This document shows positions 41,017 to 50,671 of a DNA stretch of 64,000 nt, piece by piece (position 1 is the first letter of the stretch; each line of letters opens with the position of its first letter). Both the position numbers and the translations under genes were made by a program. Source of the DNA: Flavobacteriaceae bacterium EG-1. GTDB lineage: Bacteria; Bacteroidota; Bacteroidia; Flavobacteriales; Flavobacteriaceae. Location: contig NZ_WJPK01000004.1 in assembly GCF_009649685.1 (NCBI RefSeq), positions 124,001-188,000 on the forward strand, in the 5' to 3' direction. The notes under the pieces are model-generated. The model made no database searches. It saw only the letters and a program-made list of their open reading frames with translations, and was not told the origin of the DNA.

Positions 41017-42180
41017 GTGAAAGTCATTTTTTTTACACATCCCAATTTTTTAGGACACCAAAGTATGCCCCGTTTCGCTAAAATGCTCTCCGAAGGCATG
41101 CAAGAACGCGGACATGATGTTATGCTGTGGTCGCCCGTAGCTAAATTTTCAAAACTCCCAGCACCGTCATTTCTAAAAAAATGGTTGGGTTACCTTGATC
41201 AGTTTCTAGTGTTTCCAAGAACGGTTAAAAAAAAGCTTAAAACTGCAGATCAAAATAGTTTGTTTGTTTTCACCGATCATGCACTTGGGCCTTGGGTACC
41301 ATTGGTTGCGGACCAACCGCATGTTATTCATTGTCATGATTTTTTAGCACAGCGTTCTGCTACTAATGAAATTGAGGAAAACCCAACGAGTTATACCGGA
41401 AAAATGTATCAGAAAATGATTCGGAATGGGTATTCGAAAGGAAAAAACTTTATTTCAGTTTCTAAAAAAACAAAAGAAGATTTACATCGATTTTTAAATA
41501 CTTCCCCACTAGTTTCTGAGGTAGTCTACAACGGTATGAATCGAAATTTTAAGCCGCAAAATGTTGAAGATGTTCGCGAAAAATTATCCGGCACTACTAA
41601 CATTAATCTGAGTTCTGGTTATTTATTGCACGTAGGTGGAAATCAATGGTACAAAAATAGAGTTGGAATTCTAGAAATCTATAATAAACTACGATCCACA
41701 TCGGCTATAAAACTTCCTTTGCTTTTAATCGGTGAAAATCCCTATGCTTCATTGGTAAGCGCACGTGAAACCTCAGCTTATCAAAAAGACATACATTTTC
41801 TTGTCGGTGCTAATGATGCTACAGTAAGGAATGCTTATGCAGGGGCAACTTTACTTTTATACCCTTCGTATGATGAAGGTTTTGGTTGGCCCATTGCTGA
41901 GGCAATGGCTTCCGGTTGTCCTGTAATAACTACAAATGAACCCCCAATGACTGAGGTTGCAGCTAGTGCAGCTTTTCTAATACCAAAGCGTACAACAGCT
42001 AATAAAGATAATTGGGCGGCAGAAAGTGCAAAAAAAGTTCATCAGGTACTTTCGTTAACACCAAATGAACGTGAATTGGTCATAAAAAAAGGATTAGAAA
42101 ATGTACAGCGCTTCGACCAAAAGAATGCCTTAGATGCTATTGAAAAAATTTATTTATCCATTTTAGCCAAAGTCAAATGA
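41017..42180 (+). CDS. Family 4 glycosyltransferase
   Basis: 387-residue GT-B protein starting at GTG. The N-terminus FFTHPNFLGHQSMPRFAKML, the LLHVGGNQWYKNRVGILEIY motif at the domain boundary, and the donor-site block YPSYDEGFGWPIAEAMASGC with VITTNEPPMTEV identify GT4. It overlaps the next glycosyltransferase gene by 4 bp (ATGA), so the two are co-translated. Confidence 0.92.
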   Translation: MKVIFFTHPNFLGHQSMPRFAKMLSEGMQERGHDVMLWSPVAKFSKLPAPSFLKKWLGYLDQFLVFPRTVKKKLKTADQNSLFVFTDHALGPWVPLVADQPHVIHCHDFLAQRSATNEIEENPTSYTGKMYQKMIRNGYSKGKNFISVSKKTKEDLHRFLNTSPLVSEVVYNGMNRNFKPQNVEDVREKLSGTTNINLSSGYLLHVGGNQWYKNRVGILEIYNKLRSTSAIKLPLLLIGENPYASLVSARETSAYQKDIHFLVGANDATVRNAYAGATLLLYPSYDEGFGWPIAEAMASGCPVITTNEPPMTEVAASAAFLIPKRTTANKDNWAAESAKKVHQVLSLTPNERELVIKKGLENVQRFDQKNALDAIEKIYLSILAKVK

Positions 42181-43391
42181 TTAAAATTTTGCACGTAATT
42201 GATAAAATGGATCCTAAACACGGAGGTGTTTGCCAAGCAGTGCGAACGATAATTAAAGGATTGGAGGACTTAAAAGTACATAGTGAAGTAGTCTGTACTG
42301 ATGATCCAAGTGAAACTTTTATTTCACACAACAAATTTACAACCCATGCTTTGGGGCCTGCCAACAATCCATTGAGTTATTCGAAAGATTTCTCGCCTTG
42401 GTTAGAAAAAAATCTCCTTCATTATTCAGCGGTAATCATTCACGGCTTATGGCAATACCCCGGCTATGCAGTGTATAAAGCCAGAAAGAAATTACTAAAA
42501 AAGACCCCTACAAGAGGAGCATTGCCAAAGATTTATGCTATGCCACATGGCATGCTAGATCCTTATTTTCAAAAAGCACCAGAACGAAAATTAAAGGCCA
42601 TTCGTAATGTTTTGTATTGGAGTCTTGTTGAAAAAAATGTGGTAAATACTGCAGACGGTCTATTATTTACCTGTGAAGAAGAGAAACAATTGGCTCGATT
42701 ACCCTTTAAACCGTATCATCCAAAAAGTGAATTAGTAGTAGGACTTGGTGTAGAACAGCCACCGAGTTATCATAAAGAAATGACTACTGCATTTCAAGAT
42801 AAATGCCCTGATATAAAAGGGCGTTCTTATTTCTTATTTCTCAGTCGCATTCATGAAAAAAAAGGGGTAGACCTATTATTAAAAGCATACGCTGAATTTA
42901 GCAAGCAGCAATTGTTATTAGATTCAACAATTGAAATGCCTAAATTGGTTATTGCCGGCCCGGGAATTGCAAGTAATTATGGAAAACAAATCCAAAAAAT
43001 AATTGATGATGATAATTTTCTTCTAAAAAATGTACTGCTACCAGGGATGCTCTCGGGTAACGCCAAATGGGGAGCATTTTACGATTGTGAAGCATTTGTA
43101 TTACCGAGTCATCAAGAAAATTTTGGAATTGCCATTGTTGAAGCTATGGCTTGTGGTACACCTGTATTAATATCCGATAAAATAAATATCTGGCGTGAGA
43201 TTAAATCTGGTGGTGGTGGTTTTATAGCAACCGATACTACAGCAGGAACAATTAATTTATTTGAAGCTTTTTTTAAACTTGATCACGTACAGCAACAGCA
43301 AATGTCAGCAAAAGCAGTGCAAAACTATCAGCACTATTTTTCGGTTGCAAGCGCATCAAAGAACTTTTTAAAAGCACTAGCACTTACCTAA
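42177..43391 (+). CDS. Family 4 glycosyltransferase
   Basis: 404-residue GT-B transferase. The N-terminus KMDPKHGGVCQAVRTIIKGL, LFLSRIHEKKGVDLLLKAYA at the second domain, and the LPSHQENFGIAIVEAMACGT block with PVLISDKINIW are typical. The 4-bp overlap with the upstream gene and the 4-bp gap to the WcaF-like gene place the three in one translational unit. Confidence 0.92.
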   Translation: MIKILHVIDKMDPKHGGVCQAVRTIIKGLEDLKVHSEVVCTDDPSETFISHNKFTTHALGPANNPLSYSKDFSPWLEKNLLHYSAVIIHGLWQYPGYAVYKARKKLLKKTPTRGALPKIYAMPHGMLDPYFQKAPERKLKAIRNVLYWSLVEKNVVNTADGLLFTCEEEKQLARLPFKPYHPKSELVVGLGVEQPPSYHKEMTTAFQDKCPDIKGRSYFLFLSRIHEKKGVDLLLKAYAEFSKQQLLLDSTIEMPKLVIAGPGIASNYGKQIQKIIDDDNFLLKNVLLPGMLSGNAKWGAFYDCEAFVLPSHQENFGIAIVEAMACGTPVLISDKINIWREIKSGGGGFIATDTTAGTINLFEAFFKLDHVQQQQMSAKAVQNYQHYFSVASASKNFLKALALT

Positions 43392-43395
43392 AATT

Positions 43396-43968
43396 ATGAT
43401 AGAAAATAACGAAGCCTCTATTTCTAAAGTAAAGCTATCAGGGTTTAACCCCTCTGCTGGTTTAGATCGGGGAGCACCACGATGGAAAGAAGCTATTTGG
43501 TATTTAATAAAGGTGCTTATTTTTAGATCTGCACTACCCTACCCTAGCAAATTAAAGATTTCTATACTCCGTGCTTTTGGCGCTAAAATCGGCAAGGATA
43601 CCGTACTAAAACCAAAAATAAATATTCATTTTCCTTGGAAATTGGACATTGGAAATAATGTTTGGATAGGTGAAGAAGTGTTTATTTTAAACTTTGAAAA
43701 AGTTACTATTGGCGATAATGTTTGTATTTCGCAACGCGCTTTTTTATGCGGAGGAAATCACAATTACAAAAACCCCTCAATGGATTATAGAAATGGCCCA
43801 ATAACGCTCGAAGATGGCTGTTGGGTGGGTGCTTGTTGCTTTGTAGGCCCCAACGTTACCATTGGCGTAGATACCGTAGTAGTAGCAGGTTCCATTGTAA
43901 CTAAAAATGTGGCAGCAAATTTGGTTTGTAGGATAAATCCAAAGGAGTTTCAAAAACGGAGATGGTAG
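43396..43968 (+). CDS. WcaF-like colanic-acid-type O-acetyltransferase
   Basis: 190-residue hexapeptide acyltransferase. The N-terminal NPSAGLDRGAPRWKEAIWYL is the hallmark of the WcaF subfamily, followed by beta-helix turns (KLDIGNNVWIGEEVFILNFE, VTIGDNVCISQRAFLCGGNH) and the catalytic His region GGNHNYKNPSMDYR. It presumably acetylates a sugar in the repeat unit. Next downstream is a WcaI-type glycosyltransferase, as in colanic-acid-like loci. Confidence 0.92.
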   Translation: MIENNEASISKVKLSGFNPSAGLDRGAPRWKEAIWYLIKVLIFRSALPYPSKLKISILRAFGAKIGKDTVLKPKINIHFPWKLDIGNNVWIGEEVFILNFEKVTIGDNVCISQRAFLCGGNHNYKNPSMDYRNGPITLEDGCWVGACCFVGPNVTIGVDTVVVAGSIVTKNVAANLVCRINPKEFQKRRW

Positions 43969-44042
43969 TGCGCATTTGTTACTATTATTAAAACAAAAAA
44001 TCCAATTTATTATAAAAGCACTATTAAAAAATTAAAAGTATT

Positions 44043-45287
44043 ATGAAGCAAAAAATACTTTTAATAGGATACAATTTTTACCCAGAACTTACCGGTATTG
44101 GCAAATACAGTGGTGAAATGATTGAATGGCTTGCCAATGACGGCTACGAGTGTACCGTAATTACCACTTACCCCTATTACCCTTATTGGAAAATACAGGA
44201 ACCCTATCGCAAACGTCGTTTTTGGTACAAGAAAGAATCGCAAAATTTTAACTCTGGTGGCGCAATAACTATTTTTCGTTGCCCCATGTATGTACCGAAT
44301 AAACCTACTGGAAAAAAACGCATGTTGTTAGACTTTTCATTCTTCGCTTCTGTGAGCTTACAATTACTAAAATTGGCTTTTTTTAACCGCTACGATTTTA
44401 TTTTTACCGTGGCTCCTGCATTTCAACTCGGTATACTCGGTAATTATTTTAAAAAAATTAGAAAAGGAAAGCACATTTATCACGTGCAAGATTTACAAAT
44501 AGATGTCGCTAAAGATCTTGAAATGATAAAATCTAAAAAACTACTAAATACGCTCTTTAAATTAGAACATCATATTTTAAATAAATCGGATGTGGTTAGT
44601 AGCATCTCTGAAAATATGGTTGCCAAAATTGAAAACAAAACAGAAAGCGAAGTAATATTATTTCCGAATTGGGTGGATAATAAAATATTTCATCCCTTAG
44701 CGCATCAAGAACAATTGAAAGTAAATTATGGCTACCAACCGAAAGATAAAGTTGTTTTGTATTCAGGGGCTATTGGAGAAAAACAAGGTTTGACATCTAT
44801 ACTACATACCGCCAAAGCATTTGAATCGCAACCCAATATAAAATTTGCAATTTGTGGTACTGGGCCTTATAAGAAAAAACTACAACACTTAGCGCAAGAA
44901 ATGCAGCTAAAAAATATTCGTTTTTTTCCACTACAACCCAAAGAGAAGTTCAATGCTTTTTTAAATATGGCGACGATACATTTAGTCATGCAAAAAACCA
45001 AAGCTAGTGACTTGGTACTCCCATCGAAACTCACCTCTATTTTGGCTGTTGGAGGGCTTAGTTTAATTACAGCCGACAAAGGTTCTAACCTCTATAATCT
45101 TGTGGACAAATACAAAATGGGAATCTTGGTACCCACCGAAAATCAAAATGCATTTAATGAAGGCTTAAAACAAGCTTTGAATGAAGCAAACGGTAATGAA
45201 TTACGAAAAAATGCGAGAATGTATTCTGAAAAACACTTGAATATCGATAACGTTATGCAAACCTTTAAAGAAGCGGTGCTCAACTAA
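44043..45287 (+). CDS. WcaI-type family 4 glycosyltransferase (copy 1)
   Basis: 414-residue GT-B transferase of the WcaI group. The N-terminus GYNFYPELTGIGKYSGEMIE and CPMYVPNKPTGKKRMLLDFS are characteristic, with QDLQIDVAKDLEMI and the domain 2 start VVLYSGAIGEKQGLTSILHT. It is closely related over its full length to the protein encoded at 49403-50644 (shared GIGKYS, TTYPYYPYW, EPYRK-RFWY, KIRK-KHIYH, LNMA and KMGILV blocks), so the two are paralogues. It is the last gene before the secreted-protein genes on the opposite strand. Confidence 0.92.
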   Translation: MKQKILLIGYNFYPELTGIGKYSGEMIEWLANDGYECTVITTYPYYPYWKIQEPYRKRRFWYKKESQNFNSGGAITIFRCPMYVPNKPTGKKRMLLDFSFFASVSLQLLKLAFFNRYDFIFTVAPAFQLGILGNYFKKIRKGKHIYHVQDLQIDVAKDLEMIKSKKLLNTLFKLEHHILNKSDVVSSISENMVAKIENKTESEVILFPNWVDNKIFHPLAHQEQLKVNYGYQPKDKVVLYSGAIGEKQGLTSILHTAKAFESQPNIKFAICGTGPYKKKLQHLAQEMQLKNIRFFPLQPKEKFNAFLNMATIHLVMQKTKASDLVLPSKLTSILAVGGLSLITADKGSNLYNLVDKYKMGILVPTENQNAFNEGLKQALNEANGNELRKNARMYSEKHLNIDNVMQTFKEAVLN

Positions 45288-45331
45288 AAAATTTGAAAAA
45301 CATCAAATGCAGATTCTTTAATATGTACTCA

Positions 45332-47683
45332 TTAATTTAGGATTAGCGTTTCTATTTCTTCAACACTTTTCAAATTTGAAATCCTCCAGCGATGTATACC
45401 GCCATGCCAAGATTCATCGGGATGATATAAATAACCAACATCTTCATTATTGGGATGGGCAACCACAAATGGAGAAATAGCGTTACCAGCCATCCCTTCA
45501 AAAGGGATATGTTTTTTAGTATTATCCCAGAAATTATTTGGGTTTAAAGATTGGTTCGTTCCAAAAACATTTAACAATAATCCATTTTTATAGTAATGCG
45601 CATATTGGTTGGTTTGAAAACCAGCTTTCCAAAACTCACCATAGTAACCCCATAAGATATTATCTCCAAAAACCATCACCTTACTTCCTGCATTGTGCAC
45701 CTCGTTACCAGTATCAAAACGCCCATCTAAAGGATATTCTCCTGTATAATTCTTGCCCGTAGCTTTTGAAGTTCTAAACAACCATTCATTGGTGTTTGTA
45801 TCCATCAAACCTAAATGATAGCCACCACCCATACCATATTCCTCCGGGCGATTATCAAATGTTACTAATTTGTCTTTATCAATAAAGCCTATACTTAATA
45901 TTCCTCCCAACCGGTATAACGGATCTGTACTTTTTATATTTTTACGTGTGGCTAAACGCATACCTGCACCATATTGAGGATTTCCTTCTATAGAAAAGCC
46001 ATTTAACTTATAAGCAGACCAAGTTACATCGCTTCCTAGTTTTGCTAAATCTACATATACTAAAGTGCCATCGGCCAACCAAATCCAATCAAGACCATCT
46101 AAAACAACATCTGTAATTCTAACCCCTAATGAACCTAATTCCGCTATTTCAAAGTTCTGGTTTTGCCTTAAAAGAAAATATGTTTCTCCATTAGACAAAG
46201 TAACAGGTTCTCTTATGCGCCCAAAAGCATTATTGTATTCGTCCGTAATATAATAACCCCAATTATTTTTTAAAGTCCAACTCTTAGCAACATCGGCTTG
46301 GTTGTAATCAATTTCATATTCTAAAAAATCGACAAACAATTTAGCGGGATTATTTTTGTCCACTGATAAGTTTAACCAGTCTGGTGTATACTGTATCTTT
46401 TCTACGTAATTTCTGTATTGATTATAGTGCATCATGCGATTATTGCCGACATCTAAAACCCAAAAGGATCCATCATCTTCAAAACTTAATGCGGCATGAT
46501 TGTATTGTGGGGTATAAATATCAGCATCAAAATCTTTACTTTTCGAATCTGAAAAATAAAATTTATCATTCATTACTGCAGGGCCATTGGCATAGCCTCC
46601 CAATTGGCCAAAAGCATTTGCTTCTGCTCCATTAGCTGCGTTGAAAAAACGGACCTGCTGCCGTGAACCACCGTCACAAATTGCAATCTGATTTTCATTT
46701 TTATTATATGCTAAGGTTAATGGTTCCTCCATACCTTGAAGTATTTGAGTAGGCGAACCTAAGAATCCGTTTCCATCAATACGGTATTTGGCAACCTGAT
46801 TGGCATCTGAGATAATCCATAAATTTCCATTTCCGTCTGCAGTTAACTCTCTTGGCGCATAAATTGTATTTATAGTTTGTACTAAAGTGCCTCCATTCGT
46901 CATATCTAAAACATGAATAGTGTTTCGCAATTGTCGTGCTACGAATAAATAATTTCCACTACGTGCTAAGCCTGTGATATAAGAATTCTCCCCTGAAATT
47001 TTGTTCAAAGTAGAAGAGTACGTACGGGCATGGGTTGCTTCGTAATTGACTGCCCTAGCATACTGGTGTTCTGTATTATCTTCTAAATTAGTAACAAATA
47101 CAAATGAGTTATCTGCAAATACATCGTGCCCACTCCAATACACTTTATCACTATCGGCACAAATATATTTAACGATGACACCTTTATCTAAAACAGGGGT
47201 TGTTACTTGCGGATCATGTATAGAAGAAGTGTAAGCAGCACTTCGTTGTTCATTGTAACCATTACTCCAAAATATTTTGTCTTCGACTACAACAAACTTA
47301 AAAAAACCACTTAATCCATGATACCGATTTTCACCAGTTAAATGTTTTGAAGTATTTCCAATTTTTGCTCCTTCCCATTCGTATTGCACATTATTCGCCA
47401 AAACTTTAGCACTATAGGTTCCTTTTGCAACCGCTACTCCTTCATCATCTAGACCATCCCATTTTGCTGTATGAGCACCTGCAGTTTTATATTCGTTGCT
47501 CCATAATGTTCGTAGCAATACACCTTCTGTAGTATAAATACCAGCACTAGTAGTAGCCGATTCGGCTAAAGTATAGGTAAAGCTATTTTCTTGTGCAGCG
47601 CTATTGGAAGTATCAACGGCATAGTGATAGTTTTGCCCTATTAACGGGGTTGTACTTAGCAATAAAAAAAGTAAATATCTCAT
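45332..47683 (-). CDS. Secreted propeller-like protein with FlgD-type Ig domain
   Basis: 783-residue secreted protein. A signal peptide ends TTPLIGQ. An N-terminal FlgD-like Ig domain (GVLLRTLWSNEYKTAGAHTA-KWDGLDDEG, residues about 54-82) is followed by long NHL/beta-propeller-like stretches (GLARSGNYLFVARQLRNTIH, ELTADGNGNLWIISDANQVA). No T9SS tail or lipobox is seen. Its start overlaps the stop of the upstream gene by 4 bp. Ligand or substrate is unknown; its place inside an exopolysaccharide locus hints at surface glycan binding or processing. Confidence 0.78.
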   Translation of the reverse strand: MRYLLFLLLSTTPLIGQNYHYAVDTSNSAAQENSFTYTLAESATTSAGIYTTEGVLLRTLWSNEYKTAGAHTAKWDGLDDEGVAVAKGTYSAKVLANNVQYEWEGAKIGNTSKHLTGENRYHGLSGFFKFVVVEDKIFWSNGYNEQRSAAYTSSIHDPQVTTPVLDKGVIVKYICADSDKVYWSGHDVFADNSFVFVTNLEDNTEHQYARAVNYEATHARTYSSTLNKISGENSYITGLARSGNYLFVARQLRNTIHVLDMTNGGTLVQTINTIYAPRELTADGNGNLWIISDANQVAKYRIDGNGFLGSPTQILQGMEEPLTLAYNKNENQIAICDGGSRQQVRFFNAANGAEANAFGQLGGYANGPAVMNDKFYFSDSKSKDFDADIYTPQYNHAALSFEDDGSFWVLDVGNNRMMHYNQYRNYVEKIQYTPDWLNLSVDKNNPAKLFVDFLEYEIDYNQADVAKSWTLKNNWGYYITDEYNNAFGRIREPVTLSNGETYFLLRQNQNFEIAELGSLGVRITDVVLDGLDWIWLADGTLVYVDLAKLGSDVTWSAYKLNGFSIEGNPQYGAGMRLATRKNIKSTDPLYRLGGILSIGFIDKDKLVTFDNRPEEYGMGGGYHLGLMDTNTNEWLFRTSKATGKNYTGEYPLDGRFDTGNEVHNAGSKVMVFGDNILWGYYGEFWKAGFQTNQYAHYYKNGLLLNVFGTNQSLNPNNFWDNTKKHIPFEGMAGNAISPFVVAHPNNEDVGYLYHPDESWHGGIHRWRISNLKSVEEIETLILN

Positions 47684-48411
47684 TGCCCAGAGATTATATA
47701 CGCATTAGCATCGCTCTTGCGCAACAAGCCAAACCGCACTTGCTTTTGACTACTCGCAAATTGCGCAGTGCCCCCTTGTTGATAATTAAGCTCAACCCCA
47801 GCTGCTGCTTTTACTGTTAATATTGCCCCGTTATGCGCTTCTAAATTAATTACATCACCAATGGCCATATTAAAATTTTCTGGCAATGTTAATTCAGCTG
47901 TACTGGTACATGCTAACGTATTGCCAATATCACTATTTGTTACAATTCTAGAAACAGTAAAAGGTACAATTGCTGCTTTTTTAGCATACGCACCATCGAA
48001 ACCAACTAAGGTTTCAGCAGATTTTGAATGTAATGCATAGGGCACACTTAAAAGTTCGCTTACCCCTACTATTGAATAATCGGTACCTCCTGTTGGGTCT
48101 ATTTGCGTCTCAATAAAATAAGGACCCTCAGACCATGACACACTACTAAAATCTTGATTTTTACTGAGCCCAGCTCCTATTTGTATTGTAACTAATCCGC
48201 CACTATTGGTAATAGGCGAATGCGATTCGGAATACACCACGGTACCATCAATTGTATTTTGAATAAGAGAAATTTGTACGCCTACAGGTTTATTAATGAC
48301 CAGATTTTGATCTGCATCGCGAACCAGTGCCTGGTAACTAATTTTTTGAGGAGCTTGACTTTGAACTAACACCCCCACCAACAACAACATAATTATTACA
48401 AACCTCTTCAT
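47680..48411 (-). CDS. Secreted protein of unknown function, 243 residues
   Basis: A signal peptide ends VLVQSQ, then KISYQALVRDADQNLVINKP-type sequence and QISLIQNTIDGTVVYSESHS. This is an N-terminal beta domain commonly seen at the start of Bacteroidota secreted repeat or tail-fibre-like proteins. The C-terminal part (TLPENFNMAIGDVINLEAHN, GAILTVKAAAGVELNYQQGG) looks like a phage-tail or head-fibre-type beta sandwich. It is translationally coupled to the 783-residue gene and lies 5 bp after the T9SS-tail gene. The function is unknown. Confidence 0.72.
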   Translation of the reverse strand: MKRFVIIMLLLVGVLVQSQAPQKISYQALVRDADQNLVINKPVGVQISLIQNTIDGTVVYSESHSPITNSGGLVTIQIGAGLSKNQDFSSVSWSEGPYFIETQIDPTGGTDYSIVGVSELLSVPYALHSKSAETLVGFDGAYAKKAAIVPFTVSRIVTNSDIGNTLACTSTAELTLPENFNMAIGDVINLEAHNGAILTVKAAAGVELNYQQGGTAQFASSQKQVRFGLLRKSDANAYIISGQ

Positions 48412-48416
48412 TTCTT

Positions 48417-48929
48417 TTAACGCTTTATAATTTTAAATGATTTTAGAAATTTATTGTCTTCTAAAACACTTACTATATAAATTCCTTGATGTAAGAAAGT
48501 AGAGGTTATCTTGGTTTTGAAATCTTGTATAAGATTTCTAGTCAAAATCTTTCCCTGTAAATTTACAAGCTGATAACTTAAATTCCTACTCTTAAAGTCA
48601 TCAACTTCAATAAAAAAATAATCAGTAGTAGGATTTGGGTATGTTTCTATTGCTATAGTGGTTAGCAATGCATTTAAAGAATTGTCTAGTTGCTGCAACA
48701 CACCTTCAGTAATTTTATGTGCTGGTGAACTCATATCACTCAAAAACAATTGACCAATGGCATAACTACCAGAACCACTTTGGCCAGTAACTAAACCACC
48801 TGCTGTATTTATAGAATGTAATAAAACTTGATTATTATCATCGCCCTTAGTTTCAACGGAATCAACAACTTGTGCCACACACCCTAACGTACAAAAAAAG
48901 AAAATAAGGAAACGGTAAAAAAACTTCAT
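48417..48929 (-). CDS. Small T9SS-sorted secreted protein
   Basis: 170 residues: a signal peptide (CVAQ cleavage region), a short domain with NTAGGLVTGQSGSGSYAIGQ and a TEGVLQQ end, then a type IX secretion sorting tail of type A (residues about 95-170): ETYPNPTTDYFFIEVDD, YQLVNLQGKIL, LHQGIYIVSV and the final FLKSFKIIKR. Such small proteins often head operons of surface proteins. It is first in a three-gene minus-strand unit with the two secreted proteins that follow. Confidence 0.85.
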   Translation of the reverse strand: MKFFYRFLIFFFCTLGCVAQVVDSVETKGDDNNQVLLHSINTAGGLVTGQSGSGSYAIGQLFLSDMSSPAHKITEGVLQQLDNSLNALLTTIAIETYPNPTTDYFFIEVDDFKSRNLSYQLVNLQGKILTRNLIQDFKTKITSTFLHQGIYIVSVLEDNKFLKSFKIIKR

Positions 48930-49402
48930 TTTAAAAAAAATACTACACTATTAAGGAATATATAACTGTGCTTATTTTAGCTACTATTATACAACGCTAA
49001 AAAGCGGAAAAATTACAATTTGTACTTCCTAAAAACGACAAAGTGCTACTTTAAGAATTGTTTTTAACCTTATCTTAACTTTATTCATCCTTTCGTCGGT
49101 ATTCTCCCATAGATCTGCAAGCAATGAGCATTGCATTATCCTCATAATAAACTCCAAAAATTATGATGATATACAATGAAGCAACCCCTTATTTAAAGAC
49201 AATGTTAAATTAGTGCTAATCCTGTCTTTTTCTAGGTTAGTTACTTCTTTTAACCACAAACATTTAGTACTATTGTTTATCGTTTAATTAATTAAACGAT
49301 ACAACGATAAGCTTTCAACAGTTCCCCCACAAAGCCTCAAATTGTACAAGTAAAATTGTATGAGTATATATTTTATTAGTGCTAAATCTTAACCTAGAAC
49401 CC
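48930..49402. other. Intergenic region between divergent secreted-protein unit and WcaI copy 2
   Basis: About 470 bp with no gene. It should contain the divergent promoters of the minus-strand secreted unit and the plus-strand glycosyltransferase. I see no strong TAnnTTTG box. A GTTTATCGTTTAATTAATTAAACGATAC palindrome-rich stretch lies at 49275-49302, a possible regulator site. Confidence 0.4.
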
Positions 49403-50644
49403 ATGGGAAAGAACCTTTTATTGGTGGGCTACAACTATTACCCAGAACTTACAGGAATTGGGAAGTATAGTAGTGAAATGATAAATTGGCTGGCCGAAAA
49501 CGACTACGACTGCGAAGTTATTACCACATACCCTTATTATCCGTATTGGAGTGTACAAGAACCCTATCGAAAAAAGAGATTTTGGTACAGTACCGAAATT
49601 CAGAAAGTTGGCAACAAAAAAGTAAAGGTGCACCGTTGCCCCATGTATGTACCAAAAAAGCCATCTGGTTTAAAAAGAATGCTCTTAGATATTTCATTCT
49701 TTATTTCTGCCTTTTTAATGATTTTGGTTTTGCTTCCTAAAAGAAAATTCGATTATATTTTAACGGTTGCACCGTCTTTTCAAGTAGGTTTACTTGGTTA
49801 TTTTTACAAAAAAATAAGAAAGGCCAAGCACATTTATCACATTCAAGATTTACAGATAGAAATGGCTAAAGATTTAAATATGATTAAATCTCCAAAAGTT
49901 ATTAATGCGCTTTTTAAAGTAGAAAATTTCATCATGAAAAATTCAGATACCGTAAGTAGTATCTCAAAAAAGATGGTGGATAAAGTGCAAAAAAAATCAC
50001 AAAAAGAAGTGGTGTTATTTCCTAACTGGAGTGATACCAAAAGCTTTTACCCATTACCAAACCGTGGTAAAATAAAAGAGGATTTTGGTTTTAAAGCTGA
50101 AGATAAAATTATTTTATATTCTGGCGGCATGGGTGAAAAGCAAGGTTTAGATGCCATATTATATGCAGCTCAGGAACATAAAAAATATCAATTCATTTTT
50201 TGTGGCACTGGCCCTTACAAAATTCAATTACGGAAAATGGCAAAACGTATGGAGTTGAAAAATGTCCATTTCTTTCCTTTACAACCGCATGAGAGTTTTA
50301 ATTCATTTTTAAACATGGCCGATTTACATTTGGTTGTACAAAAAAATGTTGCTAGCGATTTGGTAATGCCCTCTAAACTAAATACCATACTATCTGTAGG
50401 TGGTCTTGCCCTTGTTACCGCAAATAAGTCAACTGGTCTTCATAATCTTGTTAAAAAGAATAAAATGGGAATTTTGGTAGATGCAGAAAATCAAAATGCT
50501 TTAAACCAAGGTATAAATCAAGCTTTCTCTTCCACTGGTGAAGAAACAAGAATGACCAGAAATGCACGAATCTATGCCGAAACACATTTATCGCTAAACA
50601 AGGTGATGAAGAATTTTGAAGACAGTGCTTTAAAAAACGCCTAA
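49403..50644 (+). CDS. WcaI-type family 4 glycosyltransferase (copy 2)
   Basis: 413 residues from the ATG at 49403, chosen because it aligns with the start of the paralogue at 44043 (MGKNLLLVGYNYYPE against MKQKILLIGYNFYPE). A GTG 8 codons upstream is possible. Motifs: LTGIGKYSSEMINWLAENDY, CPMYVPKKPSGLKRMLLDIS, LYSGGMGEKQGLDAILYAAQ and LNMADLHLVVQKN. It is separated from copy 1 by the three secreted-protein genes and ends the exopolysaccharide locus. Confidence 0.9.
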   Translation: MGKNLLLVGYNYYPELTGIGKYSSEMINWLAENDYDCEVITTYPYYPYWSVQEPYRKKRFWYSTEIQKVGNKKVKVHRCPMYVPKKPSGLKRMLLDISFFISAFLMILVLLPKRKFDYILTVAPSFQVGLLGYFYKKIRKAKHIYHIQDLQIEMAKDLNMIKSPKVINALFKVENFIMKNSDTVSSISKKMVDKVQKKSQKEVVLFPNWSDTKSFYPLPNRGKIKEDFGFKAEDKIILYSGGMGEKQGLDAILYAAQEHKKYQFIFCGTGPYKIQLRKMAKRMELKNVHFFPLQPHESFNSFLNMADLHLVVQKNVASDLVMPSKLNTILSVGGLALVTANKSTGLHNLVKKNKMGILVDAENQNALNQGINQAFSSTGEETRMTRNARIYAETHLSLNKVMKNFEDSALKNA

Positions 50645-50671
50645 CTACGTCTGAATTTGGTTGGTCTTTTT

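Noticed and set aside
45332-47683. Polysaccharide lyase or glycoside hydrolase in the exopolysaccharide locus
   Set aside because: The propeller-like repeats show no catalytic motif I can recognise; left as a secreted protein of unknown function.
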